Below, piece after piece: positions 15,938-26,700 of a stretch of DNA of 42,663 nt (position 1 is the first letter of the stretch; each line of letters begins with the position of its first letter). The translations under genes were made by a program, and so were the position numbers. Under the pieces are notes generated by a model. That model was not told the origin of the DNA. It was given only the letters and a program-made list of their open reading frames with translations, and ran no database searches. The stretch is from Eubacteriales bacterium (GTDB lineage: Bacteria; Bacillota; Clostridia; Lachnospirales; Lachnospiraceae): assembly GCA_030537195.1 (NCBI GenBank), contig JAUNOK010000022.1, positions 1 to 42,663 on the forward strand. Reading direction: 5' to 3'.

Positions 15938-17284
15938 ATGGTAAAAGATATGACAAACGGTTCGCCATCCAAGCATATTCTTGGATTCGCAGTTCCAATG
16001 CTGCTTGGAATGCTGTTTCAGCAGTTCTACAACCTTGTTGATACAATAATCGTTGGTAAAACTCTTGGCGTTGAAGCTCTTGCCGGAGTTGGAGCAACAG
16101 GTTCTATCAACTTCATGATAATCGGTTTCTGTATGGGTGTCTGTAACGGATTCGTAATCCCAGTTGCCCAGTGCTTTGGCGCAAAGAAACCTTCAGACCT
16201 TAGAAAATATGTATTCAACGGATACATTTGCAGCGTTATATTCGCCATAGTGCTTACGTTTGCATCCGTAATCTTCTGCCGAAAGATACTTATCGTTATG
16301 AATACCCCGGCAGACATTATTGACCACGCCTACAACTACATTGTTGTCATCTTTATTGGAATACCGACTGTATTCCTGTACAACATGGTATCAGGCGTTA
16401 TCCGCTCACTTGGCGACAGTAAGACTCCTGTAGTTTTCCTTGTACTTTCTTCAATTATAAATGTAATACTTGATTTCTTTCTTATTCTTGTATGTAAGAT
16501 GGGAGTTGCCGGAGCCGGCTGGGCGACTGTAACATCGCAGTTTGTCTCTGGTCTTACCTGCCTTATATACATGTATAAGAGATACGACATTTTAAAAGGT
16601 GATAAGTCCGAAAGAGTACTTGATAGAAGATTTATAACTAACCTGTGTATGAACGGTGTTCCTATGGGACTCCAGTATTCAATCACTGCAATCGGAAGCA
16701 CAATTCTTCAGGCTGCCGTCAATACACTTGGTTCAACATATGTTGCCGCAATGACTGCTGGTTCCAAGATGTTCAACTTTACATGCTGTCCATTTGATGC
16801 ACTCGGCTCAACTATGGCAACTTACGCCGGACAGAATGTTGGTGCAGCCAAGATTAAAAGACTCGGTCAGGGTGTCCGCTCTGCAATGATAATTGGTTCA
16901 ATATACAGTGTTATATCACTTATTGTACTGTATTTTACTACAGATTACATTGCATTATTGTTCGTTAATGCATCCGAAACAACGATTATTGCTCTTACAA
17001 GACAGTTTATTCTTGCATCCGCATGTTTCTACATACCACTTACTGGTGTTAATGTAGTCCGCTTCTGTATACAGGGTATGGGCTTCTCAGTATTTGCTAT
17101 ATCTGCTGGTATACTTGAGATGATTGGCCGTGCATTTGCAGCCATCATACTTATCCCAAGAATCGGATTCATGGGTGCATGCCTCGCATCGCCAATCGCA
17201 TGGATTGCTGCCGACGCATTTTTATTCCCTGCATTCATACATTGTGCCAAGAAACTCAATGAAAGACACAATATTAAATCATAA
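15938..17284 (+). CDS. MATE family multidrug/metabolite exporter
   Basis: 448 residues with about 12 transmembrane helices in two similar halves. The N-terminal half has the family blocks GFAVPMLLGMLFQQFYNLVD and VGKTLGVEALAGVGATG; the second half shows the matching MGLQYSITAIGSTILQAAVN region and PLTGVNVVRFCIQGMG near residue 370. MATE proteins use Na+ or H+ gradients to export cationic drugs or other organic compounds; substrate is not predictable here. Plus-strand, single gene with a consensus promoter, a GAGGAA site and a strong terminator right after the stop. Confidence 0.92.
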   Translation: MVKDMTNGSPSKHILGFAVPMLLGMLFQQFYNLVDTIIVGKTLGVEALAGVGATGSINFMIIGFCMGVCNGFVIPVAQCFGAKKPSDLRKYVFNGYICSVIFAIVLTFASVIFCRKILIVMNTPADIIDHAYNYIVVIFIGIPTVFLYNMVSGVIRSLGDSKTPVVFLVLSSIINVILDFFLILVCKMGVAGAGWATVTSQFVSGLTCLIYMYKRYDILKGDKSERVLDRRFITNLCMNGVPMGLQYSITAIGSTILQAAVNTLGSTYVAAMTAGSKMFNFTCCPFDALGSTMATYAGQNVGAAKIKRLGQGVRSAMIIGSIYSVISLIVLYFTTDYIALLFVNASETTIIALTRQFILASACFYIPLTGVNVVRFCIQGMGFSVFAISAGILEMIGRAFAAIILIPRIGFMGACLASPIAWIAADAFLFPAFIHCAKKLNERHNIKS

Positions 17285-17293
17285 CTAACTAAA

Positions 17294-17314
17294 GGGAGGA
17301 CACAATGTCCTCCC
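17294..17314. terminator. Bidirectional terminator between MATE and peptidase genes
   Basis: GGGAGGACA and TGTCCTCCC form a 9-bp perfect stem with a 3-nt loop. On the plus strand TCTTTTATT follows, terminating MATE; on the minus strand TTTAGTT follows, serving the convergent peptidase gene. Confidence 0.85.
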
Positions 17315-17318
17315 TCTT

Positions 17319-18146
17319 TTATTCTATAATATAGACAGCCTGGCTGTGCATCGCTTCATATCTTGATTGAAATGTCTCAAGATTCCTTGTTATATCACCT
17401 TTCATAGGATCCATTATGTAAACAATATTATTGTTAAGATCATATCCAGTAATTACAACACAATGCTCCGGCGCCACCCATGTATATTCTTTCCCATTAA
17501 ATGTAAATGTCGTTGATTCATATGGCTGTCTCATATCTATTGTATTCCATATTATTATCGGATCTCCCTGAGCAACCATCTCAAGAATCTCTTTAAAATC
17601 TGTTCCGCTTATATTCTTTGCAACCGCTGACATATTATTTGCCTTGAAATATTTGTTAGCTGCATTAACAATTGGCTGTGCCATACATCCATAGCTTGTA
17701 TTGTCTCTCGGATTACCAAGAAACATCTCATAGAAACTTCCGTTACCTTTCTTAAGATATTCATCTGCCATAATTGTCTTATCAACATTACAACCATAAT
17801 AATTAAGTACAGATGTTAAAGATGTAATCTCACATCCTGTTGGCAGCTCAGGATTCTGATTAAGTGATTCATAGCCTTCTATTCTATATGCATCCGGTAA
17901 AGCACTCACAGTCTCTTCACTTACAGAAAACTCTTCTTCCGTTACATTATCATCACTCTTAATAGCGGCATATTCAGCTCCGACTTCTCCGCCTTTGCTG
18001 ATATTCTGATTATTCATCTTAACCGATAACACAATTATTACTGTACATACCGGTATAGTCATCATTGCAAGAAATATATGATTCTTTCTTTTCTCTCTTC
18101 TTTCGTATTTTCTCCTGTCATCTCTCTTACTCATCCCAGTCACCAT
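17319..18146 (-). CDS. Membrane-anchored C39-like cysteine peptidase
   Basis: 275 residues. A positively charged cytoplasmic N-terminus is followed by one transmembrane helix (about 24-42), a linker, and a peptidase_C39-like domain (about 95-275) expected outside the cell. Catalytic candidates are visible: Cys105 in PTGCEITSL, His228 in PEHCVVITGYD, and Asp246 in IMDPMKGD, spaced as in the papain-like C39_2 group. C39 domains of ABC exporters cut double-glycine leaders, but this stand-alone anchored form is of unknown target. GGAAGG lies 5 nt before the ATG; a second ATG four codons on is an alternative start. It lies 111 nt downstream of the histidine phosphatase gene. Confidence 0.85.
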   Translation of the reverse strand: MVTGMSKRDDRRKYERREKRKNHIFLAMMTIPVCTVIIVLSVKMNNQNISKGGEVGAEYAAIKSDDNVTEEEFSVSEETVSALPDAYRIEGYESLNQNPELPTGCEITSLTSVLNYYGCNVDKTIMADEYLKKGNGSFYEMFLGNPRDNTSYGCMAQPIVNAANKYFKANNMSAVAKNISGTDFKEILEMVAQGDPIIIWNTIDMRQPYESTTFTFNGKEYTWVAPEHCVVITGYDLNNNIVYIMDPMKGDITRNLETFQSRYEAMHSQAVYIIE

Positions 18147-18257
18147 CTTAGCCTTCCATTGTAAGTTAAGGTCTCATTCAACAACCTCTGTACTTATATA
18201 CGAAACCAAGTATGATTTGGTCTGAATAATTATCAAAAAATTCATATATTTATATAA

Positions 18258-18806
18258 TTAAATTAATTTAACCACCTGACAGTTATCCGTCATTCCATCC
18301 CAGAAATCTTTTAACGGTATATTCTTAAATTTAGCTATAATACTGCAGTTCATTGCACCGTGACCGACAATCAGAATATCTTTGCCTTCACGTACCTGTG
18401 GCATAACCACATTATCTATAAATTCACCTGTCCTTGCAAAGAGCTCTTCAAAACTTTCTCCACCTTCAACTGTGACATACTCCTCAGGCTTCTTAAAAAG
18501 AGTATTAATCGGGCAGTCATCTATAACAAATGAGTTCTCTATCCCTTCATATACTCCAAATCCCATCTCAACAAGTCTGTCATCTGTGCGTACAGGAACA
18601 TTTCTTCCACGCATAAAAATCTCTGCTGTTTCCTTAGCTCTGGCAAGTGGTGATGAATAGCATATATCAAAATGTATATCCGCGTACCGTTTCCCAGCCT
18701 CTGCCGCCATCATTCTGCCCTCATCATTAAGCGGTATATCCGTTCTACCCTGTAACTTATGACTTACATTCCAGTCTGTCCTGCCATGTCGCATTATGTA
18801 TAACAT
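18258..18806 (-). CDS. Histidine phosphatase family protein (phosphoglycerate mutase-like)
   Basis: 182 residues. The catalytic RHG motif is at residues 6-8 (His7 is the phospho-acceptor), with Arg56 in SPLARAKETAE, Glu80 and the second histidine at VGHGAMN (His149), so all four core residues are present. The length is that of the small alpha-ribazole phosphatase/GpmB-like branch, not the 230-250 residue dPGM glycolytic enzyme. Substrate is unknown: phosphosugars, phosphoglycerate or nucleotides are possible. It follows the tuf terminator by about 60 nt and has an AGGAGT site. Confidence 0.88.
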   Translation of the reverse strand: MLYIMRHGRTDWNVSHKLQGRTDIPLNDEGRMMAAEAGKRYADIHFDICYSSPLARAKETAEIFMRGRNVPVRTDDRLVEMGFGVYEGIENSFVIDDCPINTLFKKPEEYVTVEGGESFEELFARTGEFIDNVVMPQVREGKDILIVGHGAMNCSIIAKFKNIPLKDFWDGMTDNCQVVKLI

Positions 18807-18868
18807 GTTGTACTCCTATTTTTATCATATTTAAGTTCATTACTTCTCTCATCACAGCTCGCGCAAAA

Positions 18869-18897
18869 AAGGGTTTCCGAGATTCTCGGAAACCCTT
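18869..18897 (-). terminator. Strong terminator after tuf
   Basis: AAGGGTTTCCGAG (18897-18885) pairs perfectly with its complement (18881-18869), 13 bp with a 3-nt loop, followed by TTTTTTG reading on. It closes the str-tuf unit. Confidence 0.92.
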
Positions 18898-18919
18898 GAA
18901 AGAACTGTATTAATAACAA

Positions 18920-20113
18920 TTACTCGATGATTGTTGCAACAGCACCAGAACCAACTGTTCTACCACCCTCACGGATAGCGAAACGAAGACCCTGCTCCAT
19001 AGCTACGTTATGGATAAGTTCAACTGTCATCTCTACGTTATCACCAGGCATGCACATTTCTGTACCAGCTGGAAGCTCACAAACACCAGTTACATCAGTT
19101 GTTCTGAAGTAGAACTGTGGTCTGTAGTTGTTGAAGAATGGAGTATGACGTCCACCTTCGTCCTTTGTTAATACGTAAACCTGAGCTGTAAACTTGTGGT
19201 GTGGTGTGATTGAACCTGGCTTGCAGAGAACCTGTCCTCTCTGGATCTCGTCTCTCTGAACACCTCTAAGAAGTGCACCAATGTTATCACCTGGCTGAGC
19301 CTCATCAAGAAGCTTTCTGAACATCTCGATACCAGTTACAACTACCTTACGGATTTCATCATGGATACCAACGATTTCAACTTCCTCGTTAACGTGGAGA
19401 ACACCTCTCTCTACTCTACCAGTAGCAACAGTACCACGTCCTGTGATAGAGAATACATCCTCTACAGGCATAAGGAATGGCTTATCTGTATCTCTTTCTG
19501 GATCTGGAACATACTCATCAATAGTATGCATAAGCTCAAGGATCTTATCACCCCATTCGCTGTTAGGATCTTCAAGAGCCTTAAGAGCTGAACCCTGGAT
19601 GATTGGAGTATCATCTCCTGGGAATCCGTACTCGTTAAGAAGTTCTCTGATTTCCATATCTACTAACTCAAGAAGTTCTGGATCGTCAACCATATCACAC
19701 TTGTTCATGAATACAACGATGTAAGGAACACCTACCTGACGAGCAAGAAGGATATGCTCTCTTGTCTGAGCCATAACACCATCAGTAGCAGCAACAACAA
19801 GGATACCTGCATCCATCTGAGCAGCACCTGTGATCATGTTCTTTACATAATCAGCATGTCCTGGACAGTCAACGTGTGCATAGTGTCTCTTCTCTGTCTC
19901 ATACTCAACGTGAGCTGTAGAGATAGTGATACCTCTTTCTCTTTCCTCTGGTGCCTTATCAATATTCTCGAATGCAACAGCCTCACCTGTACCAAGTCTC
20001 TCATGAAGAGTCTTTGTGATAGCAGCTGTTAATGTAGTCTTACCGTGATCTACGTGTCCGATTGTACCAATGTTACAATGTGGTTTTGTTCTCTCAAATT
20101 TAGCCTTTGCCAT
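18920..20113 (-). CDS. tuf: Elongation factor Tu
   Basis: Delivers aminoacyl-tRNA to the ribosome as a GTP complex. The 397-residue protein has G1 GHVDHGKT (19-26), the switch region RERGITI, G3 DCPGH, G4 NKCD, and the C-terminal tRNA-binding domain ending GRTVGSGAV. Length is normal. Besides possible readthrough from fusA it has its own consensus promoter and a leader hairpin (see the separate entries), so it can be made in excess over EF-G. This is the only tuf copy in the window. Confidence 0.99.
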   Translation of the reverse strand: MAKAKFERTKPHCNIGTIGHVDHGKTTLTAAITKTLHERLGTGEAVAFENIDKAPEERERGITISTAHVEYETEKRHYAHVDCPGHADYVKNMITGAAQMDAGILVVAATDGVMAQTREHILLARQVGVPYIVVFMNKCDMVDDPELLELVDMEIRELLNEYGFPGDDTPIIQGSALKALEDPNSEWGDKILELMHTIDEYVPDPERDTDKPFLMPVEDVFSITGRGTVATGRVERGVLHVNEEVEIVGIHDEIRKVVVTGIEMFRKLLDEAQPGDNIGALLRGVQRDEIQRGQVLCKPGSITPHHKFTAQVYVLTKDEGGRHTPFFNNYRPQFYFRTTDVTGVCELPAGTEMCMPGDNVEMTVELIHNVAMEQGLRFAIREGGRTVGSGAVATIIE

Positions 20114-20144
20114 TGTTTAAAATCCTCCTAAAAATATTTAGATT

Positions 20145-20170
20145 GCCCTGAGGGGACATACCCCTCGGGC
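20145..20170 (-). promoter_or_regulatory. Stable hairpin in the tuf leader
   Basis: GCCC-GAGGGG (20170-20161) pairs with CCCCUC-(A)-GGGC (20155-20145), 10 bp with one bulged A and a 5-nt loop. A UAUUUUU stretch follows at some distance and then the tuf ribosome-binding site. It could be a weak attenuator, a stabilising 5' structure or a protein site. Confidence 0.55.
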
Positions 20171-20189
20171 TTTGTCATAGCTGATATTT

Positions 20190-20218
20190 ATTATATTTCA
20201 TTTACTGAAATATTTCAA
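20190..20218 (-). promoter_or_regulatory. Independent promoter of tuf
   Basis: TTGAAA (20218-20213) and a perfect TATAAT (20195-20190) with a 17-nt spacer lie in the 122-nt fusA-tuf gap. Confidence 0.75.
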
Positions 20219-20235
20219 CTATATTTTTATAGTTA

Positions 20236-22398
20236 TTACTTATTTCTATCAGAAATAACCTTATCCTGAACAGACTTTGGAGCCTGCTCGTACTTATCGA
20301 AGAACATAGAGTAGTTACCACGACCCTGTGTCTTAGAACGAAGGTCAGTAGCATATCCGAACATCTCAGCAAGTGGAACGAATGCTTTAATCATCTTACC
20401 ACCTGAGATATCTTCCATACCTTCGATACGTCCTCTACGTGAGTTGATATCACCAATTACATCACCCATGTATTCTTCTGGCATAGTAACCTCAACCTTC
20501 ATGATAGGCTCAAGAAGGGCAGGTGCTGCCTTAGCCATAGCATCCTTGAATGCCATAGAACCAGCAATGTGGAATGCCATTTCTGAAGAATCGACTTCAT
20601 GGTATGAACCATCGTAGATATCTGCTCTAAGTCCGAGAACTGGGAATCCAGCTAAGATACCTGAATTAGCAGCTTCTCTGATACCGTCAGCAACTGAAGG
20701 GATGTATTCCTTAGGAATAGCACCACCAACTACTGAAGACTCGCAGAAGAGTACTGGAGGTTCGTTAATTAATACTGTGTTCTTTGTCTCAACATCAAAC
20801 TTATCAACGTTAGCTTCAAGTGGTGAGAAACGTACTTTACAGTGACCATACTGTCCACGTCCACCTGACTGCTTAGCGTACTTACTATCAACATCAACTG
20901 CCTTAGTGAAGCACTCTCTGTAAGCAACCTGAGGAGCACCAACGTTAGCCTCTACCTTGAACTCACGAAGAAGTCTGTCAACGATGATATCAAGGTGAAG
21001 CTCACCCATACCAGCGATGATTGTCTGACCTGTTTCCTGATCTGTATGAGCACGGAATGTAGGATCCTCTTCAGCAAGCTTTGCTAAAGCTTCGCCCATC
21101 TTACCCTGGTCATTCTTAGTCTTTGGCTCGATAGCAAGCTCGATAACTGGCTCTGGGAATTCCATAGACTCTAAGATAACTGGATGTGCTTCATCACAGA
21201 TAGTATCACCTGTTACTGTAACCTTAAGACCTACTGCAGCAGCGATATCTCCTGAGTAAACCTTATCGATTTCTTTTCTCTGGTTAGCGTGCATCTGAAG
21301 GATACGGCCAACTCTTTCTTTCTTATTCTTGTTAGAGTTAAGTACATATGAACCACCGTTTAATGTACCTGAGTAAACTCTGAAGAATGCTAACTTACCA
21401 ACGAATGGATCAGTCATAATCTTGAATGCAAGAGCTGCAAATGGCTCTTCGTCAGATGACTTTCTTGTTACTTCGTTACCGTCTTCGTCAACACCTGTGA
21501 TATCTGGGATATCTGTAGGAGCTGGCATGTACTCGATAACAGCATCAAGAAGCTTCTGAACACCCTTGTTCTTATAAGCTGTACCGCAAAGACAAGGAAT
21601 AGCTGTACCTTCGATAGTACCCTTTCTTAAAGCAGCCTTTAATTCAGGAACTGTAAGTTCCTCATCGTTAAAGAACTTCTCCATAAGGTCTTCATCAAGT
21701 TCAGCACACTGCTCAACGAGCTTGTCATGATATTCCTGAGCCTGATCCTTTAAATCGTCTGGAATCTCACCAACAACGATATCATCACCCTTATCTCCGT
21801 TGAAGACATAAGCCTTCATCTCAAATAAGTCGATAATACCCTTGAAGTCATCTTCCTTACCGATAGGAATCTGTACAAGTACAGGATTCTTTCCAAGCTT
21901 TGTAATAAGCTGGTTGCATGATCCGAAGAAATCGGCACCCATCTTATCCATCTTGTTCATGAAAGCCATACGAGGTACATTGTACTTATCAGCCTGACGC
22001 CATACGTTCTCTGACTGTGGCTCAACACCGTTCTGTGCATCGAATACACCTACGGCACCATCAAGTACTCTAAGTGAACGCTCAACTTCTACTGTGAAGT
22101 CAACGTGTCCTGGAGTATCGATAATGTTAATACGGTATTCTGGCTGTGTCTTATCTGGCTTACCCTCTTTCTCAGGTGTCCAGTGACATGTTGTAGCAGC
22201 TGAAGTGATTGTGATACCTCTCTCCTGCTCCTGGGCCATCCAGTCCATAGTAGCAGTACCTTCATGAGTATCACCAATCTTGTGATTAACACCAGTATAA
22301 TAAAGGATACGCTCTGTTAATGTTGTCTTACCAGCATCAATATGAGCCATAATTCCGATATTTCTGGTTCTCTCCAATGGATATTCTCTTCCAGCCAT
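20236..22398 (-). CDS. fusA: Elongation factor G
   Basis: Translocation GTPase and, with RRF, ribosome-recycling factor. The 720-residue product has G1 AHIDAGKT (18-25), the switch segment QERGITI, G3 DTPGH and G4 NKMD, and domains II-V including GGRGQYGH. It is slightly longer than the common 690-700 residue form because of insertions in the G-domain. It follows rpsG by 24 nt in the standard rpsL-rpsG-fusA order. I see no fusidic-acid-resistance change, but cannot align it here. Confidence 0.98.
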   Translation of the reverse strand: MAGREYPLERTRNIGIMAHIDAGKTTLTERILYYTGVNHKIGDTHEGTATMDWMAQEQERGITITSAATTCHWTPEKEGKPDKTQPEYRINIIDTPGHVDFTVEVERSLRVLDGAVGVFDAQNGVEPQSENVWRQADKYNVPRMAFMNKMDKMGADFFGSCNQLITKLGKNPVLVQIPIGKEDDFKGIIDLFEMKAYVFNGDKGDDIVVGEIPDDLKDQAQEYHDKLVEQCAELDEDLMEKFFNDEELTVPELKAALRKGTIEGTAIPCLCGTAYKNKGVQKLLDAVIEYMPAPTDIPDITGVDEDGNEVTRKSSDEEPFAALAFKIMTDPFVGKLAFFRVYSGTLNGGSYVLNSNKNKKERVGRILQMHANQRKEIDKVYSGDIAAAVGLKVTVTGDTICDEAHPVILESMEFPEPVIELAIEPKTKNDQGKMGEALAKLAEEDPTFRAHTDQETGQTIIAGMGELHLDIIVDRLLREFKVEANVGAPQVAYRECFTKAVDVDSKYAKQSGGRGQYGHCKVRFSPLEANVDKFDVETKNTVLINEPPVLFCESSVVGGAIPKEYIPSVADGIREAANSGILAGFPVLGLRADIYDGSYHEVDSSEMAFHIAGSMAFKDAMAKAAPALLEPIMKVEVTMPEEYMGDVIGDINSRRGRIEGMEDISGGKMIKAFVPLAEMFGYATDLRSKTQGRGNYSMFFDKYEQAPKSVQDKVISDRNK

Positions 22399-22422
22399 GG
22401 ATAAAACCTCCTATAATTATAA

Positions 22423-22893
22423 TTAGAATCTGTAATGAGCAAAAGCCTTGTTTGCTTCTGCCATCTTGTGCATATCTTCTTTTCTCTTTACTGATGCACC
22501 TGTGTTGTTAGCTGCATCAAGAATTTCGTTAGCGAGTCTTTCTTCCATAGTCTTCTCGCCTCTTGCTCTAGAGAATGTAGTCATCCAACGAAGAGCTAAA
22601 GCCTGTCTTCTGTCTGGCTTAACTTCGATAGGTACCTGGTAAGTAGCTCCACCGATACGTCTAGCCTTAACTTCAAGAACTGGCATAATATTGTTCATAG
22701 CTTCTTCGAATACTTCGATAGCTGGTCTCTCAGTCTTAGCTGCGACTCTATCAAAAGCACCGTAAACAATCTTCTGAGCTACTCCTCTCTTACCATCAAG
22801 CATAATGTTGTTGATAAGCTTAGTAACTACCTTATTGTTGTAAATAGGATCTGCTAATACATCTCTTTTCTGTGTATGTCCTTTACGTGGCAC
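22423..22893 (-). CDS. rpsG: 30S ribosomal protein S7 (uS7)
   Basis: Nucleates assembly of the 16S 3' domain and lines the E site. The 156-residue product starts [19 protein letters not shown] and has the [14 protein letters not shown] signature around 77-90. Start codon: the minus strand reads AGGGAAGAACCGTG, so the first codon is GTG. In E. coli S7 represses its operon by binding the rpsL-rpsG spacer. Here that spacer is 218 nt and contains a terminator-like hairpin, which makes similar control plausible. Confidence 0.97.
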   Translation of the reverse strand: MPRKGHTQKRDVLADPIYNNKVVTKLINNIMLDGKRGVAQKIVYGAFDRVAAKTERPAIEVFEEAMNNIMPVLEVKARRIGGATYQVPIEVKPDRRQALALRWMTTFSRARGEKTMEERLANEILDAANNTGASVKRKEDMHKMAEANKAFAHYRF

Positions 22894-23111
22894 GGTTCTT
22901 CCCTCCTTAATAAATTTATTAAATCATAGGTACTCACAAATAAAAAATGTGTTCGCGCCGTATATATTAACCTGCAACCTCTTGATTAATCTAATTCCGG
23001 CACAATTCAAAATTTAATTTGTTCGTAAAAATCAGATTCCTGCGAATCCGACTCTTGCAAATTGTAAAACTTGCATGCATTCATAAAATGCGTGTCTTAA
23101 TTCAGGCTTAA
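22894..23111 (-). promoter_or_regulatory. Long rpsL-rpsG spacer with terminator-like hairpin
   Basis: This 218-nt gap contains UCGGAUUC (23051-23044) paired with GAAUCUGA (23039-23032), loop GCAG, one G-U pair, followed directly by UUUUUAC, the form of an intrinsic terminator. Two smaller hairpins, GCAUU/AAUGC and UGCAA/UUGCA, lie upstream (about 23095-23045). I found no strong promoter downstream of it, so readthrough must supply rpsG-fusA; attenuation or S7 binding are the candidate roles. Confidence 0.5.
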
Positions 23112-23531
23112 TTACTTAGCGTCCTTAGGTCTCTTAGCACCGTACTTAGAACGAGCCTGTCTTCTCTTTGCAACACCTGCTGTATCAAGTGTTCCTCTGA
23201 TGATGTGGTATCTTGTACCTGGTAAATCCTTTACTCTTCCACCTCTTATAAGAACAACGCTGTGCTCCTGAAGATTGTGTCCCTCACCTGGGATGTAAGA
23301 TGTTACCTCGATACCATTAGAAAGACGTACTCTGGCAATCTTTCTAAGAGCTGAGTTAGGCTTCTTAGGTGTAGCAGTCTTAACAGCTGTACAAACGCCT
23401 CTCTTCTGTGGAGAAGAGATATCTGTAGCCTTCTTCTGAAGTGAGTTATAACCCTTCTGAAGAGCTGGTGCTGTAGACTTCTTTACTGTAGTCTTTCTTC
23501 CCTGTCTTACTAACTGGTTAAATGTTGGCAT
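23112..23531 (-). CDS. rpsL: 30S ribosomal protein S12 (uS12)
   Basis: Decoding-centre protein controlling accuracy. I start at ATG 23531-23529, preceded by GGGAGGTG, giving 139 residues beginning [11 protein letters not shown]; a longer frame from 23573 has no such site. The [11 protein letters not shown] block keeps the lysine whose change gives streptomycin resistance, and the KDLPGTRYH block keeps the aspartate that is methylthiolated in many bacteria. First gene of the str unit, with a consensus promoter and a leader of about 110 nt. Confidence 0.98.
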   Translation of the reverse strand: MPTFNQLVRQGRKTTVKKSTAPALQKGYNSLQKKATDISSPQKRGVCTAVKTATPKKPNSALRKIARVRLSNGIEVTSYIPGEGHNLQEHSVVLIRGGRVKDLPGTRYHIIRGTLDTAGVAKRRQARSKYGAKRPKDAK

Positions 23532-23573
23532 TCCGTTTTCACCTCCCGAAATTAGAATAATGAATGGTTGCAT

Positions 23574-23611
23574 CTTAGTATCAACTAAGAAAATGTTTTG
23601 GTAACAAAACA
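23574..23611 (-). other. Tandem hairpins in the rpsL leader
   Basis: TGTTTTG/CAAAACA with a 4-nt loop (23611-23594) is followed after 4 nt by CTTAG/CTAAG with a 6-nt loop (23589-23574). They lie between the promoter and the rpsL ribosome-binding site. The function is unknown. Confidence 0.45.
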
Positions 23612-23648
23612 GCGCAGAAATAGAACTTGCCTATTCGCACGCTTTATT

Positions 23649-23677
23649 AGTATATATATTTGCAAATTGAGTGTCAA
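23649..23677 (-). promoter_or_regulatory. Promoter of the str operon (rpsL-rpsG-fusA)
   Basis: Perfect TTGACA (23677-23672) and TATACT (23654-23649) with a 17-nt spacer, 23 bp downstream of the rpoC terminator. Confidence 0.85.
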
Positions 23678-23699
23678 GCATTTTTTCAAAAAAAGATAA

Positions 23700-23732
23700 A
23701 AGCGTGCCAGATTTTATCAATCTGACACGCTT
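23700..23732 (-). terminator. Terminator after rpoC
   Basis: AAGCGTGTCAGATT (23732-23719) pairs with AATCTGGCACGCTT (23713-23700) with one U-G pair and a 5-nt loop, followed by TTATCTTTTTTTG. It separates rpoBC from the str operon. Confidence 0.92.
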
Positions 23733-23749
23733 AAATTATCTATAAAGAA

Positions 23750-26700
23750 TTAATCTTCCTGTGTAAATACAAGTTCATCATCACCAGATTCTTCATCTTC
23801 TTCGATATAGTTATCTGTAGAGCTGATCTTGATATCCTGATAACGCTTCATACCTGTACCAGCAGGGATAAGCTTACCAATAATAACATTCTCTTTAAGA
23901 CCGATAAGTGGATCAATCTTTCCGTTAATAGCTGCATCTGTAAGAACCTTAGTTGTCTCCTGGAATGAAGCAGCTGACATGAATGATGTAGAAGCAAGTG
24001 AAGCCTTAGTAATACCGAGGATGATTGGAGTACCTGTAGCAGGTTTCTTTCCTTCCTCTTCAAGCTTCTCATTAACTTCCTGGAATTCAATTGTGTCAAC
24101 CTGTGAACCTGGAAGGAAATTAGAATCTCCAGCTTCATCAACAACTATCTTCTTAAGCATCTGACGAACAATAAGCTCAATATGCTTATCGTTGATATCA
24201 ACACCCTGGATACGGTAAACCTTCTGAACTTCACGAAGGAGGTAATCCTGAACAGCTCTTACACCAAGAATTCTTACGATATCATGTGGATTCTCAGAAC
24301 CCTCTGTGATTTCTTCACCCTTAGCAACAACCTGTCCTTCAACAACCTTTTCTCTTGTATCCTTAGACAATGGATAAGCCTTTGAATTGCCTTCCTCGTC
24401 AGTAATAACGATTTCAGTCTTCTTCTCAGTCTTAACAATGCTTACAGTTCCGCCAAACTCAGCAAGTACAGCCAGCATCTTAGGCTTTCTTGCCTCGAAA
24501 AGCTCTTCTACTCTAGGAAGACCCTGAGTAATGTTATCACCGGCAACACCACCAGTATGGAAAGTTCTCATAGTAAGCTGTGTACCAGGCTCACCGATTG
24601 ACTGAGCTGCTATAATACCAACAGCTTCACCAACCTGAACTGTCTGACCAGTTGCCATGTTAGTTCCATAACATTTAGCACAAACACCGATGTGTGAACG
24701 GCAAGTAAGAATTGTTCTGATCTTAACTTTATCAACACCTGTCTTAATAATAGCTTCTGCTCTCTTAGGAGTTACAAGATGGTTAGCTGCAACAATAACT
24801 TCACCAGTAGCTGGATCAACAATATCCTCAGCTAAGTATCTTCCTGTAATACGCTCCTGTAATGGCTCAAGGATATCTTCCTTAGCATCACTAGAATTAG
24901 TAGCTCTGTTATTAACAAATGAGTAAACATACATACCAGGTATCTGCTTACCTGCGCTACAATCTGTCTCTCTGATAATAAGATCCTGAGAAACATCAAC
25001 AAGTCTTCTTGTAAGGTATCCTGAATCGGCTGTACGAAGGGCTGTATCTGAAAGTCCCTTACGAGCACCGTGAGCTGAAATAAAGTATTCCAGAACGTCA
25101 AGACCTTCACGGAAGTTAGACTTGATAGGAAGTTCGATAGTGTTACCTGAAGTATCGGCCATCAAACCACGCATACCTGCTAACTGCTTAATCTGCTGGT
25201 TAGAACCACGGGCACCTGAGTCAGCCATCATGAAGATATTGTTATATTTATCAAGACCCTGAAGAAGGGCATCCTTAATCTTATCATCAGTCTCCTGCCA
25301 TACTCGGATAACATTCTTATGTCTTTCCTCGTCGGTAGCCTGACCTCTGTTATATTTAACAGTAATCTGTTCAACTTTCTTTTCTGCCTCAGCAAGAAGC
25401 TGCTTCTTAACTGGTGGCACTGTCATCTCTGAAATAGAAACAGTCATGGCAGCTCTTGTAGAGTACTTATAACCCATAGCCTTGATATCATCAAGAACTT
25501 CTGCAGTTGTTGTAGTACCATGAGTATTAATAACATGCTGTAAGATATCCTTAAGCTGCTTCTTTCCTACATGGAAATCAACTTCTGGAAGTAATAAGTT
25601 CTCTTCCTTGCTTCTGTCAACATATCCAAGATCCTGTGGAAGGATTTCATTAAATATAAGTCTTCCGAGTGTAGACTCAATATTGCCTGAAACATCTTCT
25701 CCGTTAATATTCTTAGTTACATGAACCATAATCTTAGCATGTAATGTAATTACACCATTCTCATAAGCAAGAAGTGCCTCATTAATGCTCTTGAAAATCT
25801 TACCCTCACCCTTAGCACCAGGTCTTTCCTGTGTAAGGTAGTAAATACCAAGTACCATATCCTGCGAAGGAACGGCAACAGGACCACCATCAGATGGCTT
25901 AAGAAGGTTGTTAGGTGAAAGAAGCATAAATCTACACTCAGCCTGAGCCTCAACAGAAAGTGGAAGATGGACAGCCATCTGGTCACCATCGAAATCGGCG
26001 TTGAACGCTGTACAAACAAGTGGGTGAAGCTTAATAGCCTTACCTTCTACAAGGATTGGCTCGAAAGCCTGAATACCAAGTCTGTGAAGTGTAGGAGCAC
26101 GGTTAAGCATAACTGGATGCTCTTTGATAACATCTTCAAGTACATCCCATACTTCTGGCTCAAGATGCTCTACGCTCTTCTTAGCTTTCTTAATATTATC
26201 TGCAAGATTACGTCTTACAAGCTCTCTCATAACAAATGGCTTGAATAACTCAATAGCCATCTCTTTAGGAAGACCACACTGGTAAATCTTAAGTTCTGGT
26301 CCTACTACGATAACTGAACGTCCTGAGTAGTCAACTCGCTTACCAAGAAGGTTCTGTCTGAAACGTCCCTGCTTACCCTTTAATAAATCTGATAAAGACT
26401 TAAGGGCTCTGTTACCAGGACCTGTTACAGGACGGCCATTTCTACGTCCGTTATCGATAAGAGCATCAACAGCTTCCTGAAGCATTCTCTTTTCGTTACG
26501 AACAATGATTTCAGGAGCGCCAAGCTCAAGAAGTCTTGCAAGTCTGTTATTTCTGTTAATAATTCTTCTGTAAAGATCATTAAGATCTGAAGTTGCAAAA
26601 CGTCCACCATCAAGCTGGACCATAGGTCTTAAATCTGGTGGGATAACAGGGATTTCTGTAAGAATCATCCACTCAGGCTTAGTTCCTGCATTCTTAAATG

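Noticed and set aside
7998-18185. Shared 13-mer GTCTCATTCAACA in the S10 leader and upstream of the C39-like peptidase gene
   Set aside because: Several matching 13-mers are expected by chance in 42 kb on both strands, and the flanking bases do not extend the match.
23532-23573. Longer rpsL starting at 23573
   Set aside because: The extra 14 residues include the translated ribosome-binding site; the MPTFNQL start is universal for S12.
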